DNA of 64,000 nt, taken from positions 17,819,629-17,883,628 of the forward strand of contig OW387147.1 in NCBI GenBank assembly GCA_936440205.1. The letters run 5' to 3'. This DNA is from Lepidonotus clava (Eukaryota > Annelida > Polychaeta > Phyllodocida > Polynoidae). The translations under genes and the position numbers were made by a program. The notes under the pieces are model-generated. The model saw nothing but the letters and a program-made list of their open reading frames with translations, was not told where the DNA came from and did no database searches. This document shows, in pieces, positions 1 to 10,753 of the stretch; position 1 is the stretch's first letter, and each line of letters opens with the position of its first letter.

Positions 1-441
1 AGTAGCTATAGGAAATCTAATGTAAGCTTTTGTAGTGTGAAATGAGGGACCTGGCAGTGGCAGCCAAGATGTCCCCTTTCCTTACGTTAGAAAAATGTGC
101 CTTTTAGAAGTTTCACCCATGCACTGACTTATAGGCAGTGGAACATTGGATGTAGGCTCCTGAGAAAACATCCTTTCACCCTCCTGAATTGGCCATACAG
201 GTAATTGGTTTGCCACAAAAGGGGCCGTCCACACTGACATGTGTTGCCCATTTCTTTGGTTGTTATCGTGATGATCTGATAGATTCGGAGAAGAAAGTGT
301 TGGGTCCGGTCCCTCCATCCTGATCTTTATCACTCACAAAAAGCTTTATAAGAAATCAATGGATCCTCCCAATGACAGCTGTTGTAATAGCCAATCTAAC
401 ACCCCCTCTGATGTGGTGGATTATAAGCCGATAAATCACTT

Positions 442-486
442 GTGACCTGGAAGGGGTCACAGAATTAGGGTCATGACCTTTGACCT
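442..486. promoter_or_regulatory. Cluster of nuclear-receptor half-sites
   Basis: GGGTCA at 468 directly abuts TGACCT at 474, forming an inverted repeat with no spacer. A further TGACCT at 481 makes a direct repeat with one-base spacing (DR1). Just upstream a TGACCT (443-448) faces a GGGTCA (454-459). Nuclear receptors of the RXR, RAR, HNF4 and thyroid/ecdysone type bind such arrangements. Function here is inference. Confidence 0.4.
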
Positions 487-3400
487 CATATCCCTGAGAG
501 TGTGGTGGCCACTAAGTGGTTATGGTCAGGGATGGGGTGAAAGAAGGGAGTGGAAAGGGGCATGTGTCAATATGCGGTGAGATCATCTTACTGAAATTGC
601 CCTTTTACCACTTAGTGACGCTATTGGAGACAGTTTAGGCACCCTTTAGTCAATCAGAACAGAAGGCATCCGTTTAACCTGTAATGCACCCTTGATCTTG
701 GTTGTGATTGAATTTGGGTTTCTTGCCACTGTGTAAACACGTTATTTCAAAAGCAAGTGTTTTTCAGGACTCTTGATTTATATTAGCTAAACATTTAAAC
801 TACAAAATTAGTTCTAAAATTGTTGTATGAATAACATATTTGTGCATCTTATTTATGGCGTAGGCCTATACATATAATATTAGGTTATACTAATAACATT
901 ACTTCATGACATTTATTGACCTATTCTAAAGGCCAACTAATCATTAACAATATATACATTGTACTCACCATTCCATCACATAATGTGTTGTTGCTCAGCT
1001 TTAGCTATCAAAGCACGGGTGACGGCAGGAGGGCCATAACAATCTGTAGTACATGTAATGTCAAGCGACGCCTGCCATAAAACATTTTATATCCAGGAAA
1101 TGCCCCTGTCACATTAGAACATTCAAAACGTCTTTATTGGGGGCGGGATCCGGACTTTTACAGACCACAATTTGTCGCAGGCTGGTACTGTGGCCGGAGT
1201 ATGACCATGACACAGTATGAGAAACAACTATACAATGCCCCCACCACTGACTAATACGTGTACCCCTCTGTGTCAGCATTTGTTTAACACGTGTCCTTCA
1301 CATAGAAATGTGTGTTTTAATACATTATAATATATGTGATTCTTTAGACAATTATACATCATACAGTTGTCGGAATTTCAAGTACAAAAACGTTAGAATT
1401 ATGTGGCGTATTTTTCATAAATGACATCATGTGACATAGGTTAATATAACTCAGTTTTACTCTCATTTGAAACCACATCTAACTAAACTTATTTGTATAT
1501 AATGATATGCAATGCAATGATTGTAATCAAATCTAATGTGTACCTATTTTAGGTAAACTTCATCCATGCTTCTGATGTAATTTTATTGCGTAATCGATTA
1601 AATCTCTAAGACAAACGACCAATTGCGTTGCCTTTAAAAAGTCTCGGCAGCATAATTATTAACTGTTATGTTTCTAGAGGTTCCACATTTCTGTTTGCAA
1701 ATTAAAGTTAAGAGGAAGTCTGCATTGAGAAGTTGGAGAGAAGTTGAGACATAAAATCCACTAATTCAATTAACTTAGGAAAAAAGTCCCATGGGAGCAG
1801 TTTAATGCCCCTATTGCCATTGGACCTGGATCACGCTATATTCCAGCCACTTAAAGCTCCGGTCTCGGCCAATAATAGGTGAGTGTATAGGGCATAAAGA
1901 GGGCCCCTCCCCTACTCCAACCCTCTCATAGCCCTTTTCTCACCCCTGCCACCCCACCCCAGGACCTCAGCCCCTCCTGTTGGGGGTTGCTTCACGCTGG
2001 GACGTGACCGTGACATTGATTGGGGGCTGTTTGTTTGTCAAACTGACAACAATGTCGTCTCAAGAGGGCGCCTATAATAAGGAGGTTCAGCGATGGAAGG
2101 GGTGGAAAGAGCGAGGGAAGATTGAGTGATATGTATATCTTCCTGCATCTTTGTGCATGAAGATAGGTAGTGGGGGGACGATTTCAGATGTCTAGAGGGT
2201 GAAGAAATCAGGTAAAATCCCTTGCTAGTTTTTATTAGTAGTTTTACACCGTGCAAAGAAATTGAGCATGATTGGTTCGTCCCCCCCGGCCGCTCCCTGC
2301 TGATCTCCCCGGGCTCCAGAGGTGGGCGACCCGAGAAAATCTCGACCTGATTCGGCCTTTATTGCCGCCCCAACGGCAGGGGGTCAAAGACACCTTTGAC
2401 ACGACCTGTGCTATTTAACCCCGACTTAAGGGCCTTGGTTGTAAAGGAAACACCCGCTCATCTTTGGAGGACCTTTGGAGAACCTATAGAAGACTCCCAA
2501 AGGATCGACGTGTTCCCATGGAGGTGGACAGTGCCGGGAGTCCTTTGTAAAGTCACACACTTCGTGTTGGGTGACAAAAGTCGGCCGGGACTCGTGTATA
2601 AAAAGCCAATGTCAGTAAATCACAATCCCGACAGCTGCTATACACGTCAAGAGAACAACCAATGACAGGAGAGCAAATCTATGATTTAGGAACACTAATT
2701 GTAAAACTACGTGCAGCTTGCATTGTTGAATCTTGCCTTTGGCATGATAATAACAGCTTTGCGAGGAAAGTGTCAAAGAAAACACATTCTGATCCCATCC
2801 ATCCTTTACTTTTTCTCCCCGATAATAAAAGGCTGGTCCCATGATCCCACCCTAGCCGCCACTTGAGATTCCTTGACACCTGTGAATCGTTACAGCGCCC
2901 CCAGGCCACCCCTTCTCAGCCCACCCCGCGCACGTTTTGTGGACTTTTCATTTTTGCCATTATTTACACATGTCATAACACCTGCTGCGTCTGTACCGGC
3001 GTCCTCCAGGGTGCAGGGGTGGTAAGAGAGGGGTGGGTGGAGGGGTGGGGAACTAGGGTGAACGTTTATAGAGATTCAATTGTAAAATTTCTGAGAGATG
3101 AATTCGAGATCAAGCGAAATTTGTGACAAGGTTACTTTTGGGGAAAATCGGATGAGAATTTCATGATGGGAGATAGTTTGGTACATATCTAAATACCTAG
3201 ATTTCAAATTTAAGTTTTAAGGTTTAGGCTCTAATTCATAAGCCTAATTCTTGCAGGCCCTTGTTAAGCTTATAAAAGGAACATTTCCTGTTCGTTTGCC
3301 CAAATGCACTCAGTAGTCTATATGTATAGGCCTACATCCCAGGGTACACCCTTCCCTCTTTGTTTTCTTTACTTTTTCCCCTCAAATCATGTTAAAATGT

Positions 3401-5398
3401 GAAGAGGGATTTTGCCCTCTGTATACATGTCCTTCATTTGGATCAGCCTACATGCTTTCAATGAGGTCCTTCTATGTCACCCCATTAGCCGTTTTCTCGA
3501 TCCTATCCCGAGTCTACCCCACTGGCGCATCATAGCCCTGTGACTCCTTCTCTTAAAGGGCCGCTCTCCGGTATCAGCAGTGAGAGCGGTCGGGCGTCTC
3601 GCTGTCTGTCTGTGCGTCGAGCGGTGATGGTAGCAGACGACATTTGAACGAGCGGCGGACGTAACCGCCTCATAATACGGGGACAAGGCGGCAATGGCTT
3701 TGGTCAAACGGGGAATAATGGCCTTTAAAGGGTTGGTCGGCCCACTGCAGCCAGCCAGCAACTAATTAATTAGTAATCTATGTAATTAACGCATAATAAG
3801 GCTCAAGGGAAGTGGAAACGTCGAAATTTGTTGGAACGTGCTCTGGCATTAGAACCCATATAAAATCATCCGACGATATTCCACATAATTATAGTAATTA
3901 TGTCAAATTATTAATATCCCTTTTTAAACGTTTTTATCGGATATTTGTTCTCCAACATTACTTTAGTAAAAACAGAGAGTATTAGAGTAATTAATGTTGA
4001 TACGAAATCGAATGCAATCAAATCTTCAAATGACTGCAAACCTTAATACATGTATACGCGCGCTGTTCAGGTCTTTGTGTTATAGTAATCCTTAAACCCT
4101 ACGGTTTTATTTTTCGGTTGGATGTTATTACATGTAGACCTATCATTTTGACTAATAATCCCTGTGGCAGGGAAAACAGGCCAAAACATAAATAAACCCT
4201 GTTTTCTCAGCTATCATCTTTAACCCTGTGATGTGGTGAAACGACTCCCATTGGATCACGCCCTTCCCCCTCCCACAAACAACACCCCCCCCCCCCTCAG
4301 ATCTATCAGAGACGGACGGGTGTTTTCTGGATCAAACAATTATCTCTTTTATTTCTTTTTTCTTTCTCCCCTGGGAAGCTGTATCGGTGACACGACCCCT
4401 TCTGCCTCTTTTAGAGGAGCACCATCATGCAGGCAAGGGACATGTGAAATCACGTCCCATGCATGCAACCCTCAATTGGAATTGGATTCTGCCATGTTAT
4501 TAGTTACTGTTATTGTTCACAATGATAATTAATAGCTCCATCACTGCCCTGTTAAGGATTAGTGTAACCAACTTGGGACAATAAATCAAATTTGGATTAT
4601 AATTATAACTATTATAATGTAACCAATACAACGCTGACGCAATAATATGTACAGCTGTATAAACAAAATGCAGTGTTAGTACTATAACTTTAGTCAAAAT
4701 GAAAATAATTTTTCTTAGGGGTTTCATAGCATGGGGAAGATTTTAGTATGTTGGTTGTCATAAAAACTTGTCATATTATTATTAAAAATTTATCAAGAAC
4801 CTTTCTATAGCAGTTGCATGTGAAAATGCTGACGTCTATATCTAGAAAATAAGTCGCCGGTCATAGTTCGATATGCTGAGTAGTAGATCTAATTGTTGTA
4901 GATATGGGATTGTATTACAGAATATCCTTGCATAAGAACAGGGCATTGAAAGTCAAGCCCAAATTATAGTGCACCTTTTTTTCATAATCCTGCACAGTGT
5001 AATCATAGGCAATTGACAGCATTATCTGGCTCCGTCAATAGAAAGAATTATCCTGCATATGGTCCCATCCCGGGGGTCCCATGTAAACGGCGTACTTTTT
5101 TTTCATACGCGTCTCTTTAATACATTTCCCCGAACCGCATGCAATTTGTACATCCACTCAATGGCCTCCAAGCAAACAGGCCGCCTCTTTCAGGATACTC
5201 TCAGAACGGTTCGCTTTCTTATTCCCCAGCACAATGCTCCCCTTTCTCTGCACCATAAGAAATAGTCCCCCTATTCCTTGGCTGGGCAATTTGAAAGGCG
5301 AGGAGCAAAAAGGACGCGCTTTGCCGACCGGGATGACAGGCTGAGGTCGTCGCGTGACGACTCTGCTTGGAGATTGTCTCGTCAGTTGTCAGGCGGTG

Positions 5399-5412
5399 CC
5401 ACTAGGGGGCGG
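5399..5412 (+). promoter_or_regulatory. CTCF-like binding site
   Basis: The 14 bases CCACTAGGGGGCGG satisfy every position of the CTCF core consensus CCASYAGRKGGCRS. By simple base odds a perfect match on either strand is expected about 0.03 times in 64 kb, so chance is not favoured. CTCF is conserved across bilaterians as an insulator and loop-anchor protein. Occupancy cannot be seen from sequence. Confidence 0.45.
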
Positions 5413-5595
5413 GTCGTGCAGGTGTAAGTGGGCGGAAAACTGACCTGTGGGGGGCAGGTCCTGGATCCGGGGACAGGGGACGGGTCGGCCGGTTCACCAA
5501 GGCGGGTGTCAGACTGCGTTGAAGGTGTTCTCCAGCAGACGCCGTAATATACAGACTAGACGGTTTCCACCATCTTGTTTGTTTTTGACATCTAT

Positions 5596-5722
5596 CAGGG
5601 GCGGATCAAGGGCAGGGGGGGGGGGGGCTCCCCTGTACATTAATTTTTGTGGGGCCCCCTCCCCCCTAACATTCATGTTTGTGCCCGCCCACCCTCTTCT
5701 TTCAATTCCTGGATCCGCCCAT
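5596..5722. mobile_element. MITE with GGGGCGGATC-type inverted ends
   Basis: About 127 bp bounded by imperfect inverted repeats of about 15 bp: CAGGGGCGGATCAAGG on the left and, read on the other strand, CATGGGCGGATCCAGG on the right. The interior has a G-run followed by GGCTCCCC and holds no gene. A probable relative lies at 26568-26707. No clear target-site duplication is visible, so the superfamily is left open. Confidence 0.5.
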
Positions 5723-7354
5723 GTCTGTTCTTTGCAAATTCGATTTACTGGTATTGAGTTTTGTAATGATAAATTAAATATAGGAATGTTCTCCAAATGT
5801 TATTAATAAATTCTCCCTGAAATAATAGTGAAAATATCAATTCAATGAGACTGCCTTCCAATCCAGTCATGAACCAGAATCTCCATATTGCGCAAAGGCC
5901 TTTTGGTCACAAGGAACTTTGAAATGAAGGTCCTGTTCTTCGAACGTCATGTTTGAGGTTTTATTACTCTTGAGTTTGAAGTCTTATTGTTCTAAGATTA
6001 GTAGTCCTGTTGCTTTGATATAGAGTCTCGTACAAGTATGTAGATCTCGTTTCTCCAGGAATACAGATCACATTACTTTGCAAATAAAGATTTTATTGCA
6101 TTGAGAATAGATGAACAGTGCTGTGTTGCCGATGGACACGTGTTGCCGCAGCTTGTCCCCGGTTAGTAGTTCCCGGGACATTTGATGCATAGCTGGTTAG
6201 AGAATTCTTGCTACTTTCTCGTTCATTTTCTTTCAAGGGAAGCAGATCATGGTTAATGTTATGGAAATTTGTTCGGGAATAAACATGTTGCTTGGTCTCC
6301 CCTGTTATATTCAGGAAGCAGCGGTCGAGTCTATTACAGAGGCCTATTTCCTGACAGCTCCTGATAGGCAGACCCATTAGTTAGGTGTGAAATCTGATAC
6401 AGTGGTATTGACGGACACACTGACCAGTAATCCATACCTCACGCCACTGGTCAGAAGGTACTGACCACGATCTTACACCCGTAAGTAGTATACACAAAAG
6501 TGGGTTATTGCACTTGGACACAGCAGACCCACAAGAACATTGAAATTGAAATTGCCATTAAAATGATTACATCAGTAGCAGTTTCCGTATGAAACTGTAT
6601 AGAAAACAGGTATAAATGACTTAAAAAACGAAATAGCGCGGCCATTTTAGTTAACTATCTTAGTTTTTGACAGGAACAAGTTAACAATCATTGTTATTCG
6701 AGCATAGATAGGCAGTGCGTACCTGGTTAATGAGTTAATCAAGAGAAATGAGAGAAGTCTTAAAGTAGGACCTAGAACAAGTCTACCTGGTACCTGGGAC
6801 ACGTGTTCGGGCCCACGTGACACGTGCTGGGCGCGTTAACCTGCCATTAAGACACGTGACAAGCCCACGGTCGGAAACCTTCGGCAATTATCGGCCGTCG
6901 TCGTTTGGCAAAGAGACTGGCGACAAGGGGCTAGTGACAAAGAGAGGGGGGTGGATGGGGGAGGGGGGGGGAAAGGGTTGGGGGTCTCAGGTGAGAGGCC
7001 CCCAGGTGTGAACCTCCAAGGGACGTCCCACTCACAAACCTAACAAGGTCACTGACCACTGGCCACTCTATTCAGATAGGTCTAGCTAAATCTATTGTTA
7101 TTGAGGCACATAATTGTGTATTTCTGATTATTTTTAATTAATAAAGCTGTATTAATGCTAAATAGTAATTCTGAATCACTATAGTATTTTTCTTGAACCT
7201 ATAGCGGAATTTCCATTGCTGAGGTGTATTGATAGCATTGGTCATAAGGTCACGTCCAAATCGTTTGCACTATGCATTCTTAATCTTCATGTCATAATAC
7301 CGATACTATGTAAGAACATTAACAAATATCCAAGTTATAATATAGATCTTATTG

Positions 7355-7355
<1 letters not shown>

Positions 7356-7402
<47 letters not shown>
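7356..7402. repeat. (TA)n microsatellite
   Basis: Uninterrupted TA dinucleotide run of about 47 bases. It can extrude as a cruciform and is likely length-polymorphic. Confidence 0.95.
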
Positions 7403-7404
<2 letters not shown>

Positions 7405-7619
7405 TGACAATAGATTCAACAATGACTGCCTATATATCTATATAAGCCACTATTATTACAATGTATATTGCTTCTCTATAAGAATTGATTCTTATCGTTT
7501 AAATGGTCCATTCAATGCTTGCACTTATGCTTGAATAGCGCTTTCTTCATCTTGCAGACTAGAAAATACCAAAGTGTGCATGCGTAAGCGTTCTACATTG
7601 TAATCACATTAAATCCCAT

Positions 7620-7805
7620 TTAAATGAAAACTGGATAAAGTTGGGGTAAGTTTATTTAAGATAAACAGCTAATAAAATCGCGCGCGCGCATTAAAGTTAT
7701 AAGGTATAGGAACTAGACATAATGATAATAAGACAATTGCGCTGCCCCTGGGTTGACCCTCAGGGGAGATGATCGCACATGCCGGGAGGTCCCGTGGACC
7801 CCTCC
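7620..7805 (-). repeat. Split direct repeat B2 of Ngaro-like element 1 (outer copy)
   Basis: 186 bp, matched base for base by eye by 8026-8211. It forms the 3' end of the element in transcription order. It is followed on the plus strand by CTATG and the 49 bp spacer. Confidence 0.9.
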
Positions 7806-7854
7806 CTATGAAGGTATAAGTCAATCTTCCTGGCGACGGTGGGGAGGAGGGTGG

Positions 7855-8025
7855 AAAGACGTCCGCGCGCTCTGAGGGGACTGCCAAGAGTGGGTCAGCC
7901 CCCTCGTGCTGCCCCCGCCGAGGTGGGGGAGGGGGGTCAGGGTGTCCCCCTCCCCCAGTGTTCGTGTCTGTCTCTAGTCGCAGCATGGCGTTTTAATTTA
8001 AAATATATTAATAGATTAATACCCC
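7855..8025 (-). repeat. Split direct repeat A2 of Ngaro-like element 1 (inner copy)
   Basis: 171 bp, identical by eye to 11850-12020. It directly abuts the inner B copy at 8025/8026. This ACCCC|TTAAA joint recreates the head-to-tail junction of the two element ends and is presumably the circle junction used by the recombinase. Confidence 0.9.
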
Positions 8026-8211
8026 TTAAATGAAAACTGGATAAAGTTGGGGTAAGTTTATTTAAGATAAACAGCTAATAAAATCGCGCGCGCGCATTAA
8101 AGTTATAAGGTATAGGAACTAGACATAATGATAATAAGACAATTGCGCTGCCCCTGGGTTGACCCTCAGGGGAGATGATCGCACATGCCGGGAGGTCCCG
8201 TGGACCCCTCC
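8026..8211 (-). repeat. Split direct repeat B1 of Ngaro-like element 1 (inner copy)
   Basis: 186 bp, identical by eye to 7620-7805. It lies just downstream of the recombinase gene in transcription order and probably holds the 3' untranslated region. Confidence 0.9.
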
Positions 8212-8232
8212 AAACCCAGAGTAGGAAAGTAG

Positions 8233-9219
8233 TTACAGTCTCGTGGCATGGACCATCGTCCTGGTAGCCTCGGACAGGCCCCTGTCCGTAGGTAGAATAT
8301 ATGCTGTGTAGCTGTCCGATTTCCAGTCCCCAAGTTGGCGCAATCTTTCTACCGGGATATTTTGCTCAAAGCCAAACATCGCTCCCCCTCTCCTGAAGGA
8401 GTGACCTGCGAACTGGCTCACATCCCGTCCTGGGGACCGAAGGGCCCCCCGCACTGAGTCCACGAATATGTCTGGGGTGAGGGGGGCGGGGTCCCGATTG
8501 CCACTCAGCACCAGTGCAGGACCGTCACGAGGGGCCTGAGGGGACAGTCTAATAGCGTTGAAGGCAGCCTGAGTAGGACACAGTGCGTTACCTTTATCCC
8601 AGGGGTATGGAATCGTCAGAACTCTCTCCTTGAACTGAATAGTTTTAGTCCACCGCACATGCAATATCAGTCCTTCCTGTGTGAAGTGTAGATCTGAGCG
8701 TCTCAAATGTTTATCTGGGTCAAAACCCGTCTTAGGAGACAGAACATTGGATCGTCGTAGTAAACCAAAGAACATGAGCAGACAGGCAGCCCAAATACTG
8801 GCCCCCTTTACTGTAGAAACGTCCAGCTTACCCAGAATCTCCCTAAGCAGGGAGGGGGTCATAGGTGATTTACGACATACCTGGGTACCCAGGTGGCGTT
8901 TAATCCCTTTTAGTGTCAAGTCTAAGGGGAAGCTGTCCGTACATGGATTTTTGAGCCCCCATTCCCTATGCAGCAATCTAATAATATTCATGTATTGGCG
9001 AATAGAATTGTATTTCAGCTTTTGAGCCAGGTGGGCTGCATAACGACAGAGGAGGAGAGAGGTCGCTGGTACTGGGGCGGCCCCGATAGCCTCACAGAAA
9101 GAAAGGTAGGCCTTTCTATGGACCATATAGGAACGCTTAGTTGCATTTGCGAAGGAGATGGACTTGTAGAAGCGCACCTGCCGGTCCAGGGCACATTTTG
9201 TTGCCTCCATGATTACCAC
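8233..9219 (-). CDS. Tyrosine recombinase of Ngaro-like element 1
   Basis: 328 residues. This is the integrase-substitute of the DIRS order: it cuts and rejoins DNA through a tyrosine to insert a circular DNA copy. The catalytic set is visible: Arg at about 155 in the GLLRR motif, the HxxR box (H273, R276 in HSFRRGGA), W299 in GDWK and the nucleophile Y307. The first 100 residues form an alpha-helical SAM-like arm that contacts DNA. The gene overlaps the end of the RT gene by 7 bases, a compact arrangement known in the family. Length is typical for the family. The recombinase fold is certain; whether the protein is expressed cannot be seen. Confidence 0.92.
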   Translation of the reverse strand: MVIMEATKCALDRQVRFYKSISFANATKRSYMVHRKAYLSFCEAIGAAPVPATSLLLCRYAAHLAQKLKYNSIRQYMNIIRLLHREWGLKNPCTDSFPLDLTLKGIKRHLGTQVCRKSPMTPSLLREILGKLDVSTVKGASIWAACLLMFFGLLRRSNVLSPKTGFDPDKHLRRSDLHFTQEGLILHVRWTKTIQFKERVLTIPYPWDKGNALCPTQAAFNAIRLSPQAPRDGPALVLSGNRDPAPLTPDIFVDSVRGALRSPGRDVSQFAGHSFRRGGAMFGFEQNIPVERLRQLGDWKSDSYTAYILPTDRGLSEATRTMVHATRL

Positions 9220-10727
9220 ACAAAGACACTCCCCAGGGCATTATACAGTTTCCCATATCCTCCTGGTTCACCCAGTCGAGATGCCCTATCTGCCAAAATG
9301 TTGTAGGTTCCAGGGTAATAAACAGCATGGACTCGGAAGTCATATGCAACTGATATCCAAAAGATGCGTCGCATAACTCCCATCACAAAGGGATCCTTAG
9401 CAGTGCCCCTGTTTAGGATACCCACAGCAGCTTGGTTGTCTGAATACACTGTGACAGACTGGCCTCTCCAGGCCGGGCCCCACAGATCCACCGCTGGGGC
9501 CAAGGCGAGAACTTCCTTATAGTTTATGTGTAGGTTCTGGGCCTCTGGCCAATGATCCCAGTTTAAGTGGTACCAGTCTCCTGCGAAGTACCCCCCTGCT
9601 CCTTGGTCACACGCGTCGATGCACACAGCAATATTTCCCCGCGACTCTGATATGGGCGTGTAGCCGTTGAAATGACCCACGTTATCCATCCACCATGTCA
9701 AATCCGCTCGGATCGCCTCCGTAATGCGTGTTTTGTGAAAAGGTGCATTGAGGGTGTTACTACGATCAATAATGCGTCTTAGATGAGCCCGCCCCCCATA
9801 GATCACCTGGGAGGCCCAATTTAGTTTTCCCACAAGAGATTGCAGCCCTCGCTTCGTGATGTTTTTTCGCTTGGCCACCTCTCTGATTTCCCTTAAGAGA
9901 TCCGTTATTTTCTCTCCTGGTAGACTCAACGTATACTCCTCAGTATCAATTTTAACTCCCAAAAACGTCAGGGACCTCTGGGGCCCCACAACCTTGTTGT
10001 AGTTAATGCCAAACCCCAGACGCCTTAGGGTGTACATTAGGTTGTTCATAGAAGTCCTGCATTCCTCATATGATCTTCCAATCACCAAAAAATCGTCCAG
10101 GTAGGCCACTATTCTATCATGGCCTTGTGTCCCTAGAATATGTCGCACTGCTTGAGTGAGGGCATTGAAAAGTCCTGGTGACCTTTTGGCTCCAAAGGGT
10201 AAACGTTCATCGTACATGTAAGTGGGATAAGTATCCCCCTTGAATGTCCAGTGTAATCCTGTGAGATGGTAATCCTCTGGATGCACCCTTACACTCCGGT
10301 AAGCAGAGGCCAGGTCGACCTTGGCAAGATAGTCTCCTGGCTTAATCAACCCAGCGGCATCCTGGAGGGATTGGTAGCGGTAAGTGTCTGTGGCTGCTAG
10401 GTCGTTGAGTGCCCCCCCAGCTGGCCGGCTACAGTCGTGGATAAGGCGTACTTTGTCCCCCGTCTTGGGGACAGCCCCCAGTGCCGACACCAACTGCTGG
10501 GGGTGGCCTGTCACCACATAACGGCCGTTGGTTATCTCCTCCTTAATCTGGGCCTCAACAGCCCCCCTTGTATCTGGGCCAGTGGCTGAGCGATAATTCC
10601 TCTGCCAGACGTCGGGCCCCTTGTATTCTGAGGTTGTAATGCGAAACCCATCCCTGACCCCTGTGAGCAGGTTGTCACGGTCGGGATAGTTCAGAGGGAG
10701 TAACTCCGTCCAGGCCTCATATATCAA
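9213..10727 (-). CDS. Reverse transcriptase-RNase H of Ngaro-like element 1
   Basis: 504 residues. Reverse transcriptase occupies about residues 70-290, with VDLASAYR around 137-144 (first catalytic Asp) and the YLDD box at 209-212. The RNase H fold of DIRS type follows, with acidic residues visible at D371 (CIDACD), E405 (YKEVLAL) and D430 (YSDNQ). There is no protease, chromodomain or methyltransferase. The gene sits 26 bases downstream of the gag-like gene and overlaps the recombinase gene, so translation from a polycistronic RNA by reinitiation or read-through is likely. It copies the element RNA into the DNA circle that the recombinase inserts. Confidence 0.93.
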   Translation of the reverse strand: MIYEAWTELLPLNYPDRDNLLTGVRDGFRITTSEYKGPDVWQRNYRSATGPDTRGAVEAQIKEEITNGRYVVTGHPQQLVSALGAVPKTGDKVRLIHDCSRPAGGALNDLAATDTYRYQSLQDAAGLIKPGDYLAKVDLASAYRSVRVHPEDYHLTGLHWTFKGDTYPTYMYDERLPFGAKRSPGLFNALTQAVRHILGTQGHDRIVAYLDDFLVIGRSYEECRTSMNNLMYTLRRLGFGINYNKVVGPQRSLTFLGVKIDTEEYTLSLPGEKITDLLREIREVAKRKNITKRGLQSLVGKLNWASQVIYGGRAHLRRIIDRSNTLNAPFHKTRITEAIRADLTWWMDNVGHFNGYTPISESRGNIAVCIDACDQGAGGYFAGDWYHLNWDHWPEAQNLHINYKEVLALAPAVDLWGPAWRGQSVTVYSDNQAAVGILNRGTAKDPFVMGVMRRIFWISVAYDFRVHAVYYPGTYNILADRASRLGEPGGYGKLYNALGSVFVW

Positions 10728-10753
10728 GGCCCCCTCCCTCTTCTGTTCCTGCT

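Larger units (their letters stand above)
1..7619. other. Gene-free left flank
   Basis: I recognise no coding exon here on either strand; open frames are short, unspliced and unlike any family I know. The stretch holds AT-rich single-copy-looking DNA broken by CpG-rich patches (about 2280-2420, 3500-3760, 5280-5520, 6780-6920). It also has a nuclear-receptor half-site cluster near 442, a CTCF-like site at 5399, a small MITE near 5600 and a TA microsatellite at 7356. The CpG-rich patches contain homeodomain-type cores such as TTTATTG and TAATTA and could be enhancers, which is inference only. Confidence 0.5.

Noticed and set aside
7839-8033. Protein coding frame shared between 7839-8033 and 11885-12067
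   Set aside because: The shared peptide is simply the split direct repeat of the Ngaro-like element read in the unused direction.
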